DNA of 64,000 nucleotides from Gammaproteobacteria bacterium (GCA_013289615.1 JABCZO010000001.1:62001-126000); one strand, 5' to 3'. Positions 38,831-48,132 are shown, counted from the first letter of the stretch. Notes: generated by a model not told the origin, from the sequence alone. A program made the numbers and translations.

Positions 38831-39667
38831 CTATTTTCTCTTGACGGTCGGCTTCGGAGCCGTCGGTTTCGAGGTCGACGTGCCGGTACGCCGCGCCAGC
38901 TGCAATTGCACCCACACGGGAGCGTGATCGCTCGCATGCGGTTGGCCGCGCATGTCGCGATCGACGTCTGCTGCTACCAGTCGTGGCTGCAGTTGCCCGC
39001 TCAAGAGCAGGTGATCGATTCGCAAACCCGCGTTACGTAGCCAATGGTTGCGAAAGTAGTCCCAGAAAGTATAGATGCGCTCATCCGGATGCTTGCTGCG
39101 CAGCGCATCGATCCACCCCTGTGCAAGCAGACGCTCGAATGCTGCGCGAGTCTGGGGCTGCAGCAGCGCGTCCTTTTTCCAGGATCTGGTGTCATAGATA
39201 TCGAGATCCGTAGGTACCACGTTGTAGTCGCCGGCCAGCACCACCGGCAGCGCCGATTCAAGCAGCTTGCCGGCGTAGCCGATGAGCCGCTCGAACCATG
39301 CAAGCTTGTAGTCGAATTTGGGACCTGGCTGGGGATTGCCGTTCGGCAGATAAAGACATCCGACCACCACGCCCTGCACCTGCGCTTCGATGTATCGACT
39401 CTGGGAGTCGTCAGGATCGCCAGGCAGGCCGCGCCGGGTTTCGATCGGGTCCGCCCCTCTGGCGAGAATCGCAACGCCATTCCAGGAGCGCTGTCCGTGC
39501 CAGATCGCGCCGTATCCGGCTTCGCGGATGGCAGCGATCGGGAAAGCGCTGTCGATCGCCTTGAGTTCCTGCAGACAGACGACGTCGGGTGAAGTTCGCG
39601 ACAGCCAGTCAATCAACGCGGGCAGGCGACTGGCAATGCCATTGACATTGAAGGTGGCTATTCTCAT
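38831..39667 (-). CDS. xth: Exodeoxyribonuclease III
   Basis: 278 residues, full family length. The metal and catalytic residues are in FNVNGI (Asn), CLQELK (Glu), LYLPNG, GDYNVVPTDLDI (Asp/Asn), RIDHLLLS (Asp) and SDHAPVW (Asp-His). It acts in base-excision repair as an AP endonuclease and 3' exonuclease. A Thr/Pro/Lys-rich tail of about 15 residues is appended. It is a stand-alone gene between the phosphonate operon and a small Cys-containing protein gene, on the same strand as both. Confidence 0.95.
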   Translation of the reverse strand: MRIATFNVNGIASRLPALIDWLSRTSPDVVCLQELKAIDSAFPIAAIREAGYGAIWHGQRSWNGVAILARGADPIETRRGLPGDPDDSQSRYIEAQVQGVVVGCLYLPNGNPQPGPKFDYKLAWFERLIGYAGKLLESALPVVLAGDYNVVPTDLDIYDTRSWKKDALLQPQTRAAFERLLAQGWIDALRSKHPDERIYTFWDYFRNHWLRNAGLRIDHLLLSGQLQPRLVAADVDRDMRGQPHASDHAPVWVQLQLARRTGTSTSKPTAPKPTVKRK

Positions 39668-39771
39668 CCCGTGATGCTGGCGCTGCGCCCGGGTCGCGTT
39701 GCCCGCGACCGGGCTAAAGCTGAACTAGCCATGCGCTGGCACGCCTGCCTTAGCCTCGCCGGTCGTCTGAT

Positions 39772-40050
39772 TCACCTGCCGTCAAGGCGCCGGCCGTCCG
39801 CGCGTCCTGCGCGGCGTTCCCTGATGCCAAACATGGCGCCGCGCTCGGTAGAACCGAGCATCCTTCGATTGTCGTCCATCCGACGGTCGGTGTGCTTCTT
39901 GTAGCTGCATTTGCACAGCGCCGGCATGCTGCATTCCGCCAGCGGCAGACAGGTGCCGTGCGTCAGCAGCAGCCGTTGACCGCTCGGGGTTCGTGCTGCC
40001 TCGCAGCTGGGCGTGCGGCAGATAATCGACACCGCGCGAAAATCCTTCAT
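39772..40050 (-). CDS. Small cysteine-containing conserved protein
   Basis: 92 residues. The ATG at 40050 has a GGAG ribosome site seven bases upstream. The core pattern is LPLAECSMPALCKCSYKKHTDRR followed by DDNRR. It resembles a family of small proteins I have seen in Proteobacteria with a C-x(5)-CxCxY-x-x-HxDRR pattern, perhaps metal binding. Function unknown. The C-terminus is Arg-rich. Confidence 0.6.
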   Translation of the reverse strand: MKDFRAVSIICRTPSCEAARTPSGQRLLLTHGTCLPLAECSMPALCKCSYKKHTDRRMDDNRRMLGSTERGAMFGIRERRAGRADGRRLDGR

Positions 40051-40440
40051 CGTTTGCTCCGTATGACCGTGCGATCGGCCGAAACATTCACCGGCGGTCG
40101 CCCATGACATTCACCTTATGTGCCGCTCCACCGGGTGCTTGATTCAGACTATCCGAGTTCTCAGATCCGATCATGATGTTTCGAGCGCGCCGGCAGTCAG
40201 GCGCCGATATTTTGAAATCAAGACTTCTATCCTTGACTGCGCACACGGCTATGTGGCTGCAAAATTCGTTGTCATAATGGCGCACTACCGCCGCGTCGCC
40301 CTCAGGCCGGTCGCGCCGGGATATCTCGCCTATTGCATCGCGTCCATCCGCGCATCGCTTCCATCCGGCATCGGACGGTACAATGTAACTATTATGCATC
40401 CCCTTCACCACGCGCGACATTGTTCCGCTTCGGCTGCAGC
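40051..40440. other. Intergenic region before the Rieske oxygenase gene
   Basis: 390 bases, somewhat less GC-rich than the genes around it. It separates divergent genes. A -10-like TACAAT at 40379-40384 could serve the Rieske gene, but no good -35 box sits at the right distance. I see no RNA gene. Confidence 0.35.
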
Positions 40441-41619
40441 ATGACCAATGATGCGAAGGCGGCTCCGGCCACGCGCGAGTATTCCGGGCTCCGGCGGCTC
40501 GAGTATTCGCTGCCGAGCAGCTGGTATTTCGATCCCTGCCAGTATGCTCTAGAGCTCGAGCGCGTCTGGTACCGCAACTGGATCTATCTGTGCCGTGCCG
40601 ACACGATCGCCGCGCCCTCCTCTTTTCGCACCTTTCGCATCGGCACCCAGCCGATCCTCGTCCTGCGCGACGAGGCCGATACCTTGCGGGCGTTCTACAA
40701 TACCTGCCGGCACCGCGGGTCGATGCTTTGCAACGAACCCGCAGGCCGGCTTGCGGGCAACCGCATCACCTGCCCGTATCATGCGTGGACCTATCGGTTA
40801 AGCGGCGAGCTGGCAGCCATTCCAACGGGCGGCCGACCACACCACATTCCGATCGGAGAGACAGCCCTGTACCCAATAGCGCTCAGTGAGTGGCATGGCT
40901 TCGTCTACATCAATCTCAGCCAATCGAGCTGCCGGTTCGGCGACAACTTCAATGCCAATCTACAGACCCTGGCCAATTGGCCGCTTTCGGAACTCAGGGG
41001 CGGCCATCGGCAGACCATGCGTTTGCATTGCAACTGGAAGATATTCTGGGAAAACTATAACGAGTGCCTGCACTGCCCGACAGTACATCCCGGCCTCAGC
41101 AACCTGGTGCCGATCTACCGCCGCGGCATTATGGAGCCGCATGACGATCCGAACTGGCGCGCACACGCGGCAGCTACCACCCCCGCCTACCAAGGTGGCC
41201 TGCGCGCCGGGGCGGCGACCTGGTCGGTCGATGGTCGCTCTCTCGGGCACGAGTTCCCCGCATTGACGGACGAGGAGCGTCGCATCGGTTATCACTACGT
41301 TACCAACCTGCCGTCGCATTACCTCGTGGCGCACGTAGACCATGTCCGCTCCTCGCGCCTGCTGCCGCTAGGGCCGGACGAGACCGAGCTTGAAATCGAG
41401 TGGCTATTCCCGACCGCGAGCCTGCAGGATCCAGCGGTTGATATCAGAAAAGCCTGCGACTTCTCGGCGCAGGTGATGGCCGAAGACGCAGCCGCATGCG
41501 AGAACAATCAGCGTGGTTTGCGATCCGCACCACACGCCCACGGCATGCTGATGCCCGAAGAGTATGACGTATTCCACCTGCACGAGTGGCTGCGCGCTCA
41601 GCTCGCCGCTGCGGGATAG
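40441..41619 (+). CDS. Rieske non-haem iron oxygenase alpha subunit, choline/betaine-monooxygenase type
   Basis: 392 residues. The Rieske 2Fe-2S ligands are in CRHRG (about 85) and CPYHAW (about 105). The mononuclear iron ligands are in ENYNECLHCPTVHP (about 205-218), with a late acidic ligand expected near the ENNQRGL block (about 355). NYxECxHCPxxHP and ENxQRG are typical of choline monooxygenase, GbcA (glycine betaine demethylase) and stachydrine demethylase. No reductase gene is adjacent. If the substrate is glycine betaine, it would pair with the phosphonate operon 1.7 kb away. The ATG lacks a clear ribosome site; a longer start at 40333 is possible. Confidence 0.87.
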   Translation: MTNDAKAAPATREYSGLRRLEYSLPSSWYFDPCQYALELERVWYRNWIYLCRADTIAAPSSFRTFRIGTQPILVLRDEADTLRAFYNTCRHRGSMLCNEPAGRLAGNRITCPYHAWTYRLSGELAAIPTGGRPHHIPIGETALYPIALSEWHGFVYINLSQSSCRFGDNFNANLQTLANWPLSELRGGHRQTMRLHCNWKIFWENYNECLHCPTVHPGLSNLVPIYRRGIMEPHDDPNWRAHAAATTPAYQGGLRAGAATWSVDGRSLGHEFPALTDEERRIGYHYVTNLPSHYLVAHVDHVRSSRLLPLGPDETELEIEWLFPTASLQDPAVDIRKACDFSAQVMAEDAAACENNQRGLRSAPHAHGMLMPEEYDVFHLHEWLRAQLAAAG

Positions 41620-41727
41620 CCTGACGGCGCCGGTAACACGCTCAAAGCGAATTCAACCGCAACAATCGGGGTGGATCGGCAACTGTGTCGGGATACCGTG
41701 CCGCTCTACTGATTGCGCGAGCCCGTC

Positions 41728-42195
41728 ATGCACTTCCGAATTTCCGGCCTGTCGCCAGTGCCCTTCCGCCATCTCTACGGACTTAGCGACGATGAGTTGG
41801 TGCGCGAAGGCGTGATTCGTTACATCGCCGATAAAGCACCAGGCTTTCCGGATCGGATCGAGATGCGCGATGCCGACATCGGCCAGCGGCTTCTACTTCT
41901 CAATCATGTCTGTCAGCCGGCGGATACTCCGTATCGCGCCACACACGCCATTTTCGTCCGCGAAGGTGCTGAAGAAACCTACGATCGCATCGACGAAGTC
42001 CCGCAGGTAATGCGTACCCGATTGCTATCCCTGCGCGCATATGACTCGTCAGGCATGATGCTGGATGCCGACGTCGTTGATGGCCGCGAAATCGAGCCGA
42101 TCATCGGGCGCCTATTTGGAAACGACCGGATTGCGTACATTCATGCCCACAACGCCAAGCGCGGTTGCTACTCGGGGCGCATCGACCGCGCGTGA
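41728..42195 (+). CDS. DUF1203 domain-containing protein
   Basis: 155 residues, start MHFRISGLSP. Family marks are PFRHLYGLSDDEL, KAPGFPDRIEMRDADIGQRLLLLNHVCQPADTPYRATHAIFVREGA, TRLLSLRAYD and IHAHNAKRGCYSGRIDRA. Function unknown. It is downstream of the Rieske gene by about 110 bases on the same strand. Confidence 0.9.
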   Translation: MHFRISGLSPVPFRHLYGLSDDELVREGVIRYIADKAPGFPDRIEMRDADIGQRLLLLNHVCQPADTPYRATHAIFVREGAEETYDRIDEVPQVMRTRLLSLRAYDSSGMMLDADVVDGREIEPIIGRLFGNDRIAYIHAHNAKRGCYSGRIDRA

Positions 42196-42212
42196 CGATG
42201 CCAATTGCTTGC

Positions 42213-42815
42213 TCAGCGGACACAGCGCAGCAATGACGCTAAGTCCTTGTTCGGATGTTCATGGAATCCGTCGTTGAAACGCTGAGCCCAGGCCTGGTCG
42301 TCGCCGGCCTGCAGTGACGACCAGTAATAGCCGGTGGCGTTGTCCATTCTCCCGGTTTCATTGAATCCGCCGATGTCGGCGCGATTGCCGAACTGCACCG
42401 CCAGCTCGCCGATGCTCGGCACGCGCCAGTCAACACGCCCGGATGCCGACAGGGTTTTGCAATACTCCGCGGCATTGCTCCAGGTATAGACATCGGGAGC
42501 ATCCGCCGGAGTCGTGTACATGCGCTTGCCTGTATCCGGCGATATTCCGGCGTATATGGTGCCATCCGGCATCCTGGTGCCGGCGGCCGCGACAAACGAT
42601 GGTTTGCCGGTCGTCATCGACAGGCCCGCGTACACCGTCCCATCCGGCATCCTCGTGCCGATATCCGGCAGGACGTCGGGTGTGTGCTGGGATCGTGTAT
42701 CGGGTGCAGCGCCGGCATCTCGCGCCGCCGCGCCGGCCGGCATGGTGACGCAAGCGGGCAGCCATCCAGTCGCGGCAAGCGCAATTACCGCCGAGATACC
42801 GGAAACTCTCTTCAT
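42213..42815 (-). CDS. Lipoprotein with DUF1566/Lcl-like C-terminal domain
   Basis: 200 residues. The start MKRVSGISAV leads a lipoprotein signal with lipobox LPAC near residue 22. The phrase GTRMPDGT(V/I)YAG(L/I)S occurs twice in tandem (about residues 54-95), an internal duplication. The C-terminal part (about 105-200; DWRVPSIGEL, GYYWSSLQAGDDQAWAQRFNDGF, LLRCVR) looks like the Lcl/DUF1566 domain found in surface proteins. It follows the next minus-strand gene by 13 bases and probably belongs to its operon. Confidence 0.75.
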   Translation of the reverse strand: MKRVSGISAVIALAATGWLPACVTMPAGAAARDAGAAPDTRSQHTPDVLPDIGTRMPDGTVYAGLSMTTGKPSFVAAAGTRMPDGTIYAGISPDTGKRMYTTPADAPDVYTWSNAAEYCKTLSASGRVDWRVPSIGELAVQFGNRADIGGFNETGRMDNATGYYWSSLQAGDDQAWAQRFNDGFHEHPNKDLASLLRCVR

Positions 42816-42828
42816 CTGCCGTGCCCCA

Positions 42829-43530
42829 TCAGCGATCCGCGATGCGCCTGACAATCCTGCCGGCGTCGTCGATGAATTCGATCGACGCCGATCCGGACGG
42901 GGTAACCGTCAACTTCAGCCGCGCGCGCCCCTTTGCATCGCGCAGAATGACGGTCGACTCACGTTCCTCGTTCTTTCCAATGAACAGCCGCGGATAGCCG
43001 AAGCCACCCGTCTTTGTCAAAGTCTCGAATTCGGCGCTGCCCTCCGGGGTATTCAGATTATCAATGAGCTCGAGCGGTATCGGTGTCGCCGGCCGGTCGA
43101 AGAACGTGAGGCCCGCACGGCGCCGGCCGTGCTCCTCGGTCTGGTCGAGGGCGATCACCTGGTCCTGCTCGTACTGATCGAAGCTCAAATGACCACCGCT
43201 GCTGACGTTCTGGCCCTTCTTTGCCCCGCCATACAGAAGACCACCGTTTTCAGACCCCTCGTCATTGAAGAAGAGTATCCCCGCCGCCTGTCGGTTCGGA
43301 AACGGGTGTTCCTTGCCCTTAAAGATGAGGCCAGGCGCGGTTGCCGCGTTCGAGATCGTCATGCGCAAGGTCCCATCCGGCTCGCGTATATTGATCCGCT
43401 GGACGTCGAGCTCGGCAAATTCCGTCACCTTGCGTTCGGCGCCTGCCTGTCCCCAGGCGATGACGCCCAGGAACACGGTGATTGCCGCCAGCCACGTGTA
43501 AATCAGATTCTTGCGAACGAACGTGCTCAT
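42829..43530 (-). CDS. Hypothetical membrane-anchored protein
   Basis: 233 residues. One N-terminal membrane helix (LIYTWLAAITVFLGVIAWG) is followed by a soluble domain with short beta-rich repeats (LRMTISN, GLIFKG, GILFFNDEGSENGGLLYGG, LTFFDRP, LFIGKN, TVILRDAKGRARLKL). I do not recognise a named family, but the repeated phrases suggest a beta-solenoid or beta-propeller-like fold. It lies between the Lcl-like lipoprotein and the Sel1-caspase gene on the same strand. Confidence 0.75.
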   Translation of the reverse strand: MSTFVRKNLIYTWLAAITVFLGVIAWGQAGAERKVTEFAELDVQRINIREPDGTLRMTISNAATAPGLIFKGKEHPFPNRQAAGILFFNDEGSENGGLLYGGAKKGQNVSSGGHLSFDQYEQDQVIALDQTEEHGRRRAGLTFFDRPATPIPLELIDNLNTPEGSAEFETLTKTGGFGYPRLFIGKNEERESTVILRDAKGRARLKLTVTPSGSASIEFIDDAGRIVRRIADR

Positions 43531-43639
43531 CACTCTTCATCCTCCCGGTTCGCGTTCCAGTGATCGATAAATTCAATCCCCGACCCAGGCTGGCTGCTGT
43601 GATGCTCAGGCTGATGCGCCGTATCGGCGACCGGGGAGC

Positions 43640-45526
43640 TCAACGTGGGGCGGCGTCGAGCCTTTTCAATGCGGTCTTCGCACCGTCGTCGCCGGCTGAA
43701 GCCCCCTTGTCGTACCATTCACGGGCGAGCGCGCTGTCACGCGGGACCCCCGAGCCGCTCTCATACACAATGCCCAGATCGGTCATGCATATCGCAGTGC
43801 CGATTGCGGCGCACTTTTCATACCAGCTGCGCGCCTTATAGAGATCAACCGGGACTCCGGTGCCAAGCTGGTAGTGTTTGCCGAGATTATGCATTGCGAG
43901 GCCATACCCCAGCGCCGCCGATTTCTCGAACCACTTGTGGGCAATGGCATCGTCCTTGGGTACACCCGTACCTCGCCCATAGAGAGTACCGAGGAAATTC
44001 ATTGCCGCAGGCTCGTTCGCGGCCGCCGCACGCTCAAACCACTTGCGTGCCTCGGCAGGATCAGCGGCTACTCCGGTGCCGTTTAGATAGAGCCGGCCAA
44101 TGTCGGTAAGCCCGGACGCCATGCCGGCATCGGCCGCCTTGCCGTACCACTTGCGCGCTGCTGCGGAATCGGCCGGGACTCCTCGACCGGTTTCATACAC
44201 GCGGCCTAGTTCCAGCATCGCCCGTGAATCGCCGGCGGTCGCTGCCCGTTCAAACCATTTACGGGCCTCCGCCTGGTCCGCTGAGCTGCCGCCGTCGCGA
44301 AGATAGATGATCCCGAGGTTGGTCATGGCGACCGTCACGCCGCCGTCAGCCGCCATCTTGAACCATTTTTGCGCCTGAGCATGATCCTGGGCGACCCCAT
44401 CGCCGCGCTCGTAGAGCGCAGCGAGGTTGTTCATCGCCGCAGGGCTTCCGAGGCTGGCCGCCTGCTCATAGAGTTGACGCGCGCGCCCCTGGTCCTTCTG
44501 GATGGTGGCGACGCGACCGGCCTGGTACGGAAAGCGCGCAACCTCGGGATACTGGCGCATCGCATCCCGACACGCCGTCAGCGCCGCGACGATATCCACC
44601 TTGGCTTCATCGACGCCGTCGACGCCTTTCGGCCGGCTGGGATCCTTCGGGCTCGCCGCGAGGCGGTCGCAATCGGTGACCAGATCCAGTCGCATCGGAT
44701 CACTCGGCTTGGCCGGCGGCGGCACCGCAGCGCCGCTGGCCGCGACACTGTCCTTGTCGGCAATCGGCGCTCCGGCGAAATAGAAGTTGCCGTCGATCGG
44801 AGACGTCGACACCCATGGCTGCTGCTCGCCGCCCGTGGCGTGCTCAACCGCAAGGCCTACCTCATTGAAGGTTCGAAAGATATCCAGTCCCGGGCGGCGG
44901 ATCGTCGCCGCCAGCGCCTTGGTAAACGGACTGTCGCCGTCGACGCCATCCTGTGCAACGTTGCCGGGCTGTGTCGCATAGGAGATCAGCGTACCTTCCG
45001 GGGCCCGCACCTGGGCCAGGCCGGGGTCGGTACCGCGCAACCCGCGGCCTCCGAACGGATTGTTTCGGCACGCGTCGAGGATGACCAGGTTCAGCCGGGT
45101 GCCGGCGGCCCCCATCTGGCGCAGCACCAGGTTGAGATCCACCATTTGAAAGTCGACATCCGCCTCACGCGTCGGATTGGCATTGACCGGCACCAGATAA
45201 TTCGAGCCGCGAATCTGAACGCCGTGCCCGGCGTAGTAGAACAGCGCGACCGCGGCGCCTTGCAGCTGCTGGCTAAAACTCTGAATGGCTTTGTCCAGAG
45301 CGGCCTTGTCGAGGTTTATCTGCGCACCGTCGCCGATCAGGGTGAATCCCAGTTCCTTTAATGTGCGCGCCATCAGCGCGGCGTCATTCTTGGGGTTATC
45401 CAGTTGCGCGACGTTCTGATATGCGGAATTGCCGATGACCAGCGCGATGCGCTTGTCGGCAGCGGCGGTGCTAGTGAACGGAATGCAGACCAGTAGGGTC
45501 GCCAGGAAGAGGCTGCGAGCGGTCAT
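43640..45526 (-). CDS. Secreted caspase-like protein with Sel1 repeats
   Basis: 628 residues. A signal peptide (ARSLFLATLLVCIPFTSTAAA) precedes a caspase domain (about 23-255) with catalytic motifs FYYAGHGVQ and LDACRNNP intact. After a linker (about 265-335), seven or eight Sel1/TPR-like units of 36 residues run to the C-terminus; a typical unit is AMNFLGTLYGRGTGVPKDD. Sel1 arrays bind protein partners, so the arrangement suggests a protease or sensor head with a scaffold tail. It is the third caspase-fold protein in the window and the probable first gene of a three-gene minus-strand group ending at 42213. Confidence 0.9.
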   Translation of the reverse strand: MTARSLFLATLLVCIPFTSTAAADKRIALVIGNSAYQNVAQLDNPKNDAALMARTLKELGFTLIGDGAQINLDKAALDKAIQSFSQQLQGAAVALFYYAGHGVQIRGSNYLVPVNANPTREADVDFQMVDLNLVLRQMGAAGTRLNLVILDACRNNPFGGRGLRGTDPGLAQVRAPEGTLISYATQPGNVAQDGVDGDSPFTKALAATIRRPGLDIFRTFNEVGLAVEHATGGEQQPWVSTSPIDGNFYFAGAPIADKDSVAASGAAVPPPAKPSDPMRLDLVTDCDRLAASPKDPSRPKGVDGVDEAKVDIVAALTACRDAMRQYPEVARFPYQAGRVATIQKDQGRARQLYEQAASLGSPAAMNNLAALYERGDGVAQDHAQAQKWFKMAADGGVTVAMTNLGIIYLRDGGSSADQAEARKWFERAATAGDSRAMLELGRVYETGRGVPADSAAARKWYGKAADAGMASGLTDIGRLYLNGTGVAADPAEARKWFERAAAANEPAAMNFLGTLYGRGTGVPKDDAIAHKWFEKSAALGYGLAMHNLGKHYQLGTGVPVDLYKARSWYEKCAAIGTAICMTDLGIVYESGSGVPRDSALAREWYDKGASAGDDGAKTALKRLDAAPR

Positions 45527-46224
45527 GCCCTTTTTACGCCAGGTGAATTGGCCGCGTCTCGCCTTAGTCTAGAACGAATTCGCGCGCTGCGGTTGATTGC
45601 CATTGCGGTGTGGAGCGGCGGGCAAAAAATAGGAACAGAAACAATCTCTTGAAAATGCCAGCTCAGGCCATCGATAGTTATTGGACAACACTCGGCAGCC
45701 CGAGCGTCGCCCGCGCTCGATGGCTGCGGCGCAGCTTGGCCGCCGTCCGCCTTTCGAATTGCCCACCTTGGCGCATTGCCGTTCGAGCGAAGCGCCAACC
45801 CCTTCGGCCCGACAGTCGAACAGAAGTCATTGCGCGCGCACCTTTACCTCGGAAGTCTTTGAAAGATAAGTACGTTCTCGCCCGCACAGAACTGAAGTCG
45901 GGCGCCGCCGCCCGGGGGACAACCGCCATCCATATGCCGCCGTCGATTCCACTCCTGTGCTTTTGATGCCGGAACACGGCAGGAATGGGGTATTGACCTT
46001 ACAGCCGCAATCTTGCCGAACCGAATCGAAGCGTGGATGATTAGTCGGAACTACAAAGCCGGCCCACGTGCGCTTGCGAAAATGCCAAATCAACCTGCGC
46101 GGAATAGAAAAACGCGCGGCGGCGAGTATTTCCTCACCTGCAGCATTGGCGAAATCCTGCCGCCCATCCAGTGGTGCGGCCGGCCCGGTTCGGCGGCCTT
46201 AGCGTCCGTGGCGTGGGGCACATC
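45527..46224. other. Intergenic region between the Sel1-caspase and Gln-rich protein genes
   Basis: About 700 bases between two divergent genes. The short frames here have no recognisable product and overlap on both strands. It should carry two promoters; a TTGACC near 45993 is a possible -35 for the plus-strand gene, but I see no matching -10. Otherwise I see nothing definite. Confidence 0.4.
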
Positions 46225-48132
46225 ATGAAAGACAAAATAGCTGGTTGGGCGTCTATCGCTGTGCTTCTTGTCCCCACGGTATCGTTCGCCGTGTGCCAGT
46301 ACACCGACGCGACGGTGCAACGACAATGCCTGACGCTGGAAGCCCAGCAGCGTGCCCAGCAGCAGGCTCAGCAAAATGCCCAGCAACGTGGCCAGCAGCA
46401 GGCGCAGCAGCAGGCCCAGCAAAATGCTCAGCAACGTGGCCAGCAGCAAGCCCAGCAGCAAAATGTGCAGCAGCGCGCTCAACAGCAGTTGCAGCAGCAG
46501 GCCCAGCAAGGTGTGCAGCAGCGCGCTCAACAGCAACTTCAGCAACAGGCCCAGCAACGCACCGGACAGCAGACTCAGCTGCAAGCGCCGGCGACTGCAC
46601 GCAATAACTACGTGGCGCCGCAGAACCAGGGCACGACATCGCGCCAGCCCGGTAATTCATCGGCGGCCGCAAGCGCATCGTCTTCGTTCACGTCGCGCGC
46701 GGTCGCGACCGCGCCCTCGCAATCACAGGCACGCCCGGTCTACATCGTTCCTCCGTCCGCGGTCGCCGCGCGCGCAGCGAACGGCAGCATGACGTTGACC
46801 TCTGCGGGTTCGGCCTCTGTATTGCGCGACATAAATTCCACGCGCAAGACTCTGGCAGGAATCAATAAGAGGCCGATTCCTGCCGGTGAAGTGACGAGCC
46901 GCAAGGATGGCAGCCTGACCGTCGCAACGGCCGACGGCCGGCAGTTTGGCGTGCGCCCCAACGGGACCCTCGCTTCCTTCGTAGGCGGAGGCAAAACGGC
47001 GGCGTTCGGAGCGAACGGCCAGATTCGCTCGGTTCACACCCCCAATATGGACATCGCCCGCTTTTCGCACGGGCAGCGCACCGTCGTCGTACGCCGGCCG
47101 GACAATTCGCTGCTGGTCAGTACCGGGTTGCATAGCGGCTATCTGCAGCGGACCATCGCCCGGAACGGCCGCACGCTGGTACAAAGAACCTATGCGGTGG
47201 GCAATGCTCATTACACGCGACTGTTTACCCCGTACAATTTCCATGGCGTCGCGCTGGTTAACTACGTTCCTACCTTCTCCTATAGTGCGGCCTTCTATGG
47301 CTGGGCGGCGCAGCCGTGGCGGACACCGGTAGCGCACGCCTCGTCGGTAACCGGAGCACCGTGGTACGCCTACTATGGGACGTACTTTACGGTCTCGCCG
47401 ACCTATGCCGGCGCCCCGTGGCTGCTGACGGACTTTATCCTGGGGCAGACGCTGGCGGACGCCTATCACATGGAGTCCCAGGCGGCCCAGGCGCCTAGCC
47501 ATGCAGCCGACGCCAGCAGCGATGCGAACGCCTCTGATTCGATCGAGGCACCGGTGACCGCTCCGATAACGCCTCAGATCAAGCAGGCCCTCGGTAACCA
47601 GGTGCAGCAGCAGTTGACCTACGAAATGGCCGGCTCCGCGGACACGGATCGGGCCGCGGCGACGAACGGCCTGCCGCAGGTGCTGGTGCGTAACCATCTG
47701 TTCGTGGTCAGCACGCCTCTCAATGTGACCACAGACGACGGGCGGCTCTGTGCCGTTTCCCCCGGTGATGTATTGCAGCTGAGTGCGGCGCCTGCCAGGG
47801 ACGCGACCGCGGCGGATCTGAAGGTAAGCAGCAGCCGGCAGGCGGACTGTCCGGCTGGCGCGCAGGTCAGCGTGTCGCTGGACGATCTGCAGGAAATGCA
47901 CAACAGCTTCCGCGCCAAACTTGACGCCGGCCTTCAGGCCTTGCATGAGCAGCAGGGTCAGGGGGATCTGCCAGCGGCGCCGCCAGTGGCAATGGCCCAG
48001 CCCCCGCACCCGGTCGAGGTGCCGCCCACGGGCGACACCAACGTTCAAGCCGAACTGGCCAGCGCGCAGGAACAGGCCAATGTGAACGAGACAGACGTGA
48101 CAGAGAAGACTTTGTCACCGGCACTCATCTGA
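46225..48132 (+). CDS. Secreted protein with glutamine-rich repeat N-terminus
   Basis: 635 residues. A signal peptide (KIAGWASIAVLLVPTVSFA) is followed by a short Cys-containing segment, then a Gln/Ala-rich stretch (about 38-120) that may form a coiled coil. A Ser/Ala-rich linker, a beta-rich region (about 210-330; DGSLTVATADGRQFGVRPNGTLASF), a Tyr/Trp-rich domain (about 335-430) and a C-terminal domain with a long helix (SLDDLQEMHNSFRAKLDAGLQAL) come after it. I do not recognise the family. The context (caspase with Sel1 repeats, lipoprotein) suggests an envelope role, as inference. Confidence 0.8.
   Translation: MKDKIAGWASIAVLLVPTVSFAVCQYTDATVQRQCLTLEAQQRAQQQAQQNAQQRGQQQAQQQAQQNAQQRGQQQAQQQNVQQRAQQQLQQQAQQGVQQRAQQQLQQQAQQRTGQQTQLQAPATARNNYVAPQNQGTTSRQPGNSSAAASASSSFTSRAVATAPSQSQARPVYIVPPSAVAARAANGSMTLTSAGSASVLRDINSTRKTLAGINKRPIPAGEVTSRKDGSLTVATADGRQFGVRPNGTLASFVGGGKTAAFGANGQIRSVHTPNMDIARFSHGQRTVVVRRPDNSLLVSTGLHSGYLQRTIARNGRTLVQRTYAVGNAHYTRLFTPYNFHGVALVNYVPTFSYSAAFYGWAAQPWRTPVAHASSVTGAPWYAYYGTYFTVSPTYAGAPWLLTDFILGQTLADAYHMESQAAQAPSHAADASSDANASDSIEAPVTAPITPQIKQALGNQVQQQLTYEMAGSADTDRAAATNGLPQVLVRNHLFVVSTPLNVTTDDGRLCAVSPGDVLQLSAAPARDATAADLKVSSSRQADCPAGAQVSVSLDDLQEMHNSFRAKLDAGLQALHEQQGQGDLPAAPPVAMAQPPHPVEVPPTGDTNVQAELASAQEQANVNETDVTEKTLSPALI
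46340..46580 (+). repeat. Gln-codon-rich internal repeats
   Basis: Imperfect repeats of CAG/CAA-rich units encoding QQ(A/R/G)QQ patterns. Two nearly identical longer blocks (about 46468-46510 and 46513-46556) differ at a few third positions. They lie wholly inside the coding frame and keep it. Confidence 0.8.

Noticed and set aside
45527-46224. Several short frames between the Sel1-caspase and Gln-rich genes
   Set aside because: They overlap on both strands, lack ribosome sites and resemble nothing known.
46340-46580. CAG-rich repeats considered as a CRISPR array or mobile repeat
   Set aside because: They encode glutamine in frame and lack spacers.
46723-48048. 441-codon minus-strand frame opposite the Gln-rich protein gene
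   Set aside because: No recognisable motif; the plus-strand frame has a signal peptide and ribosome context.
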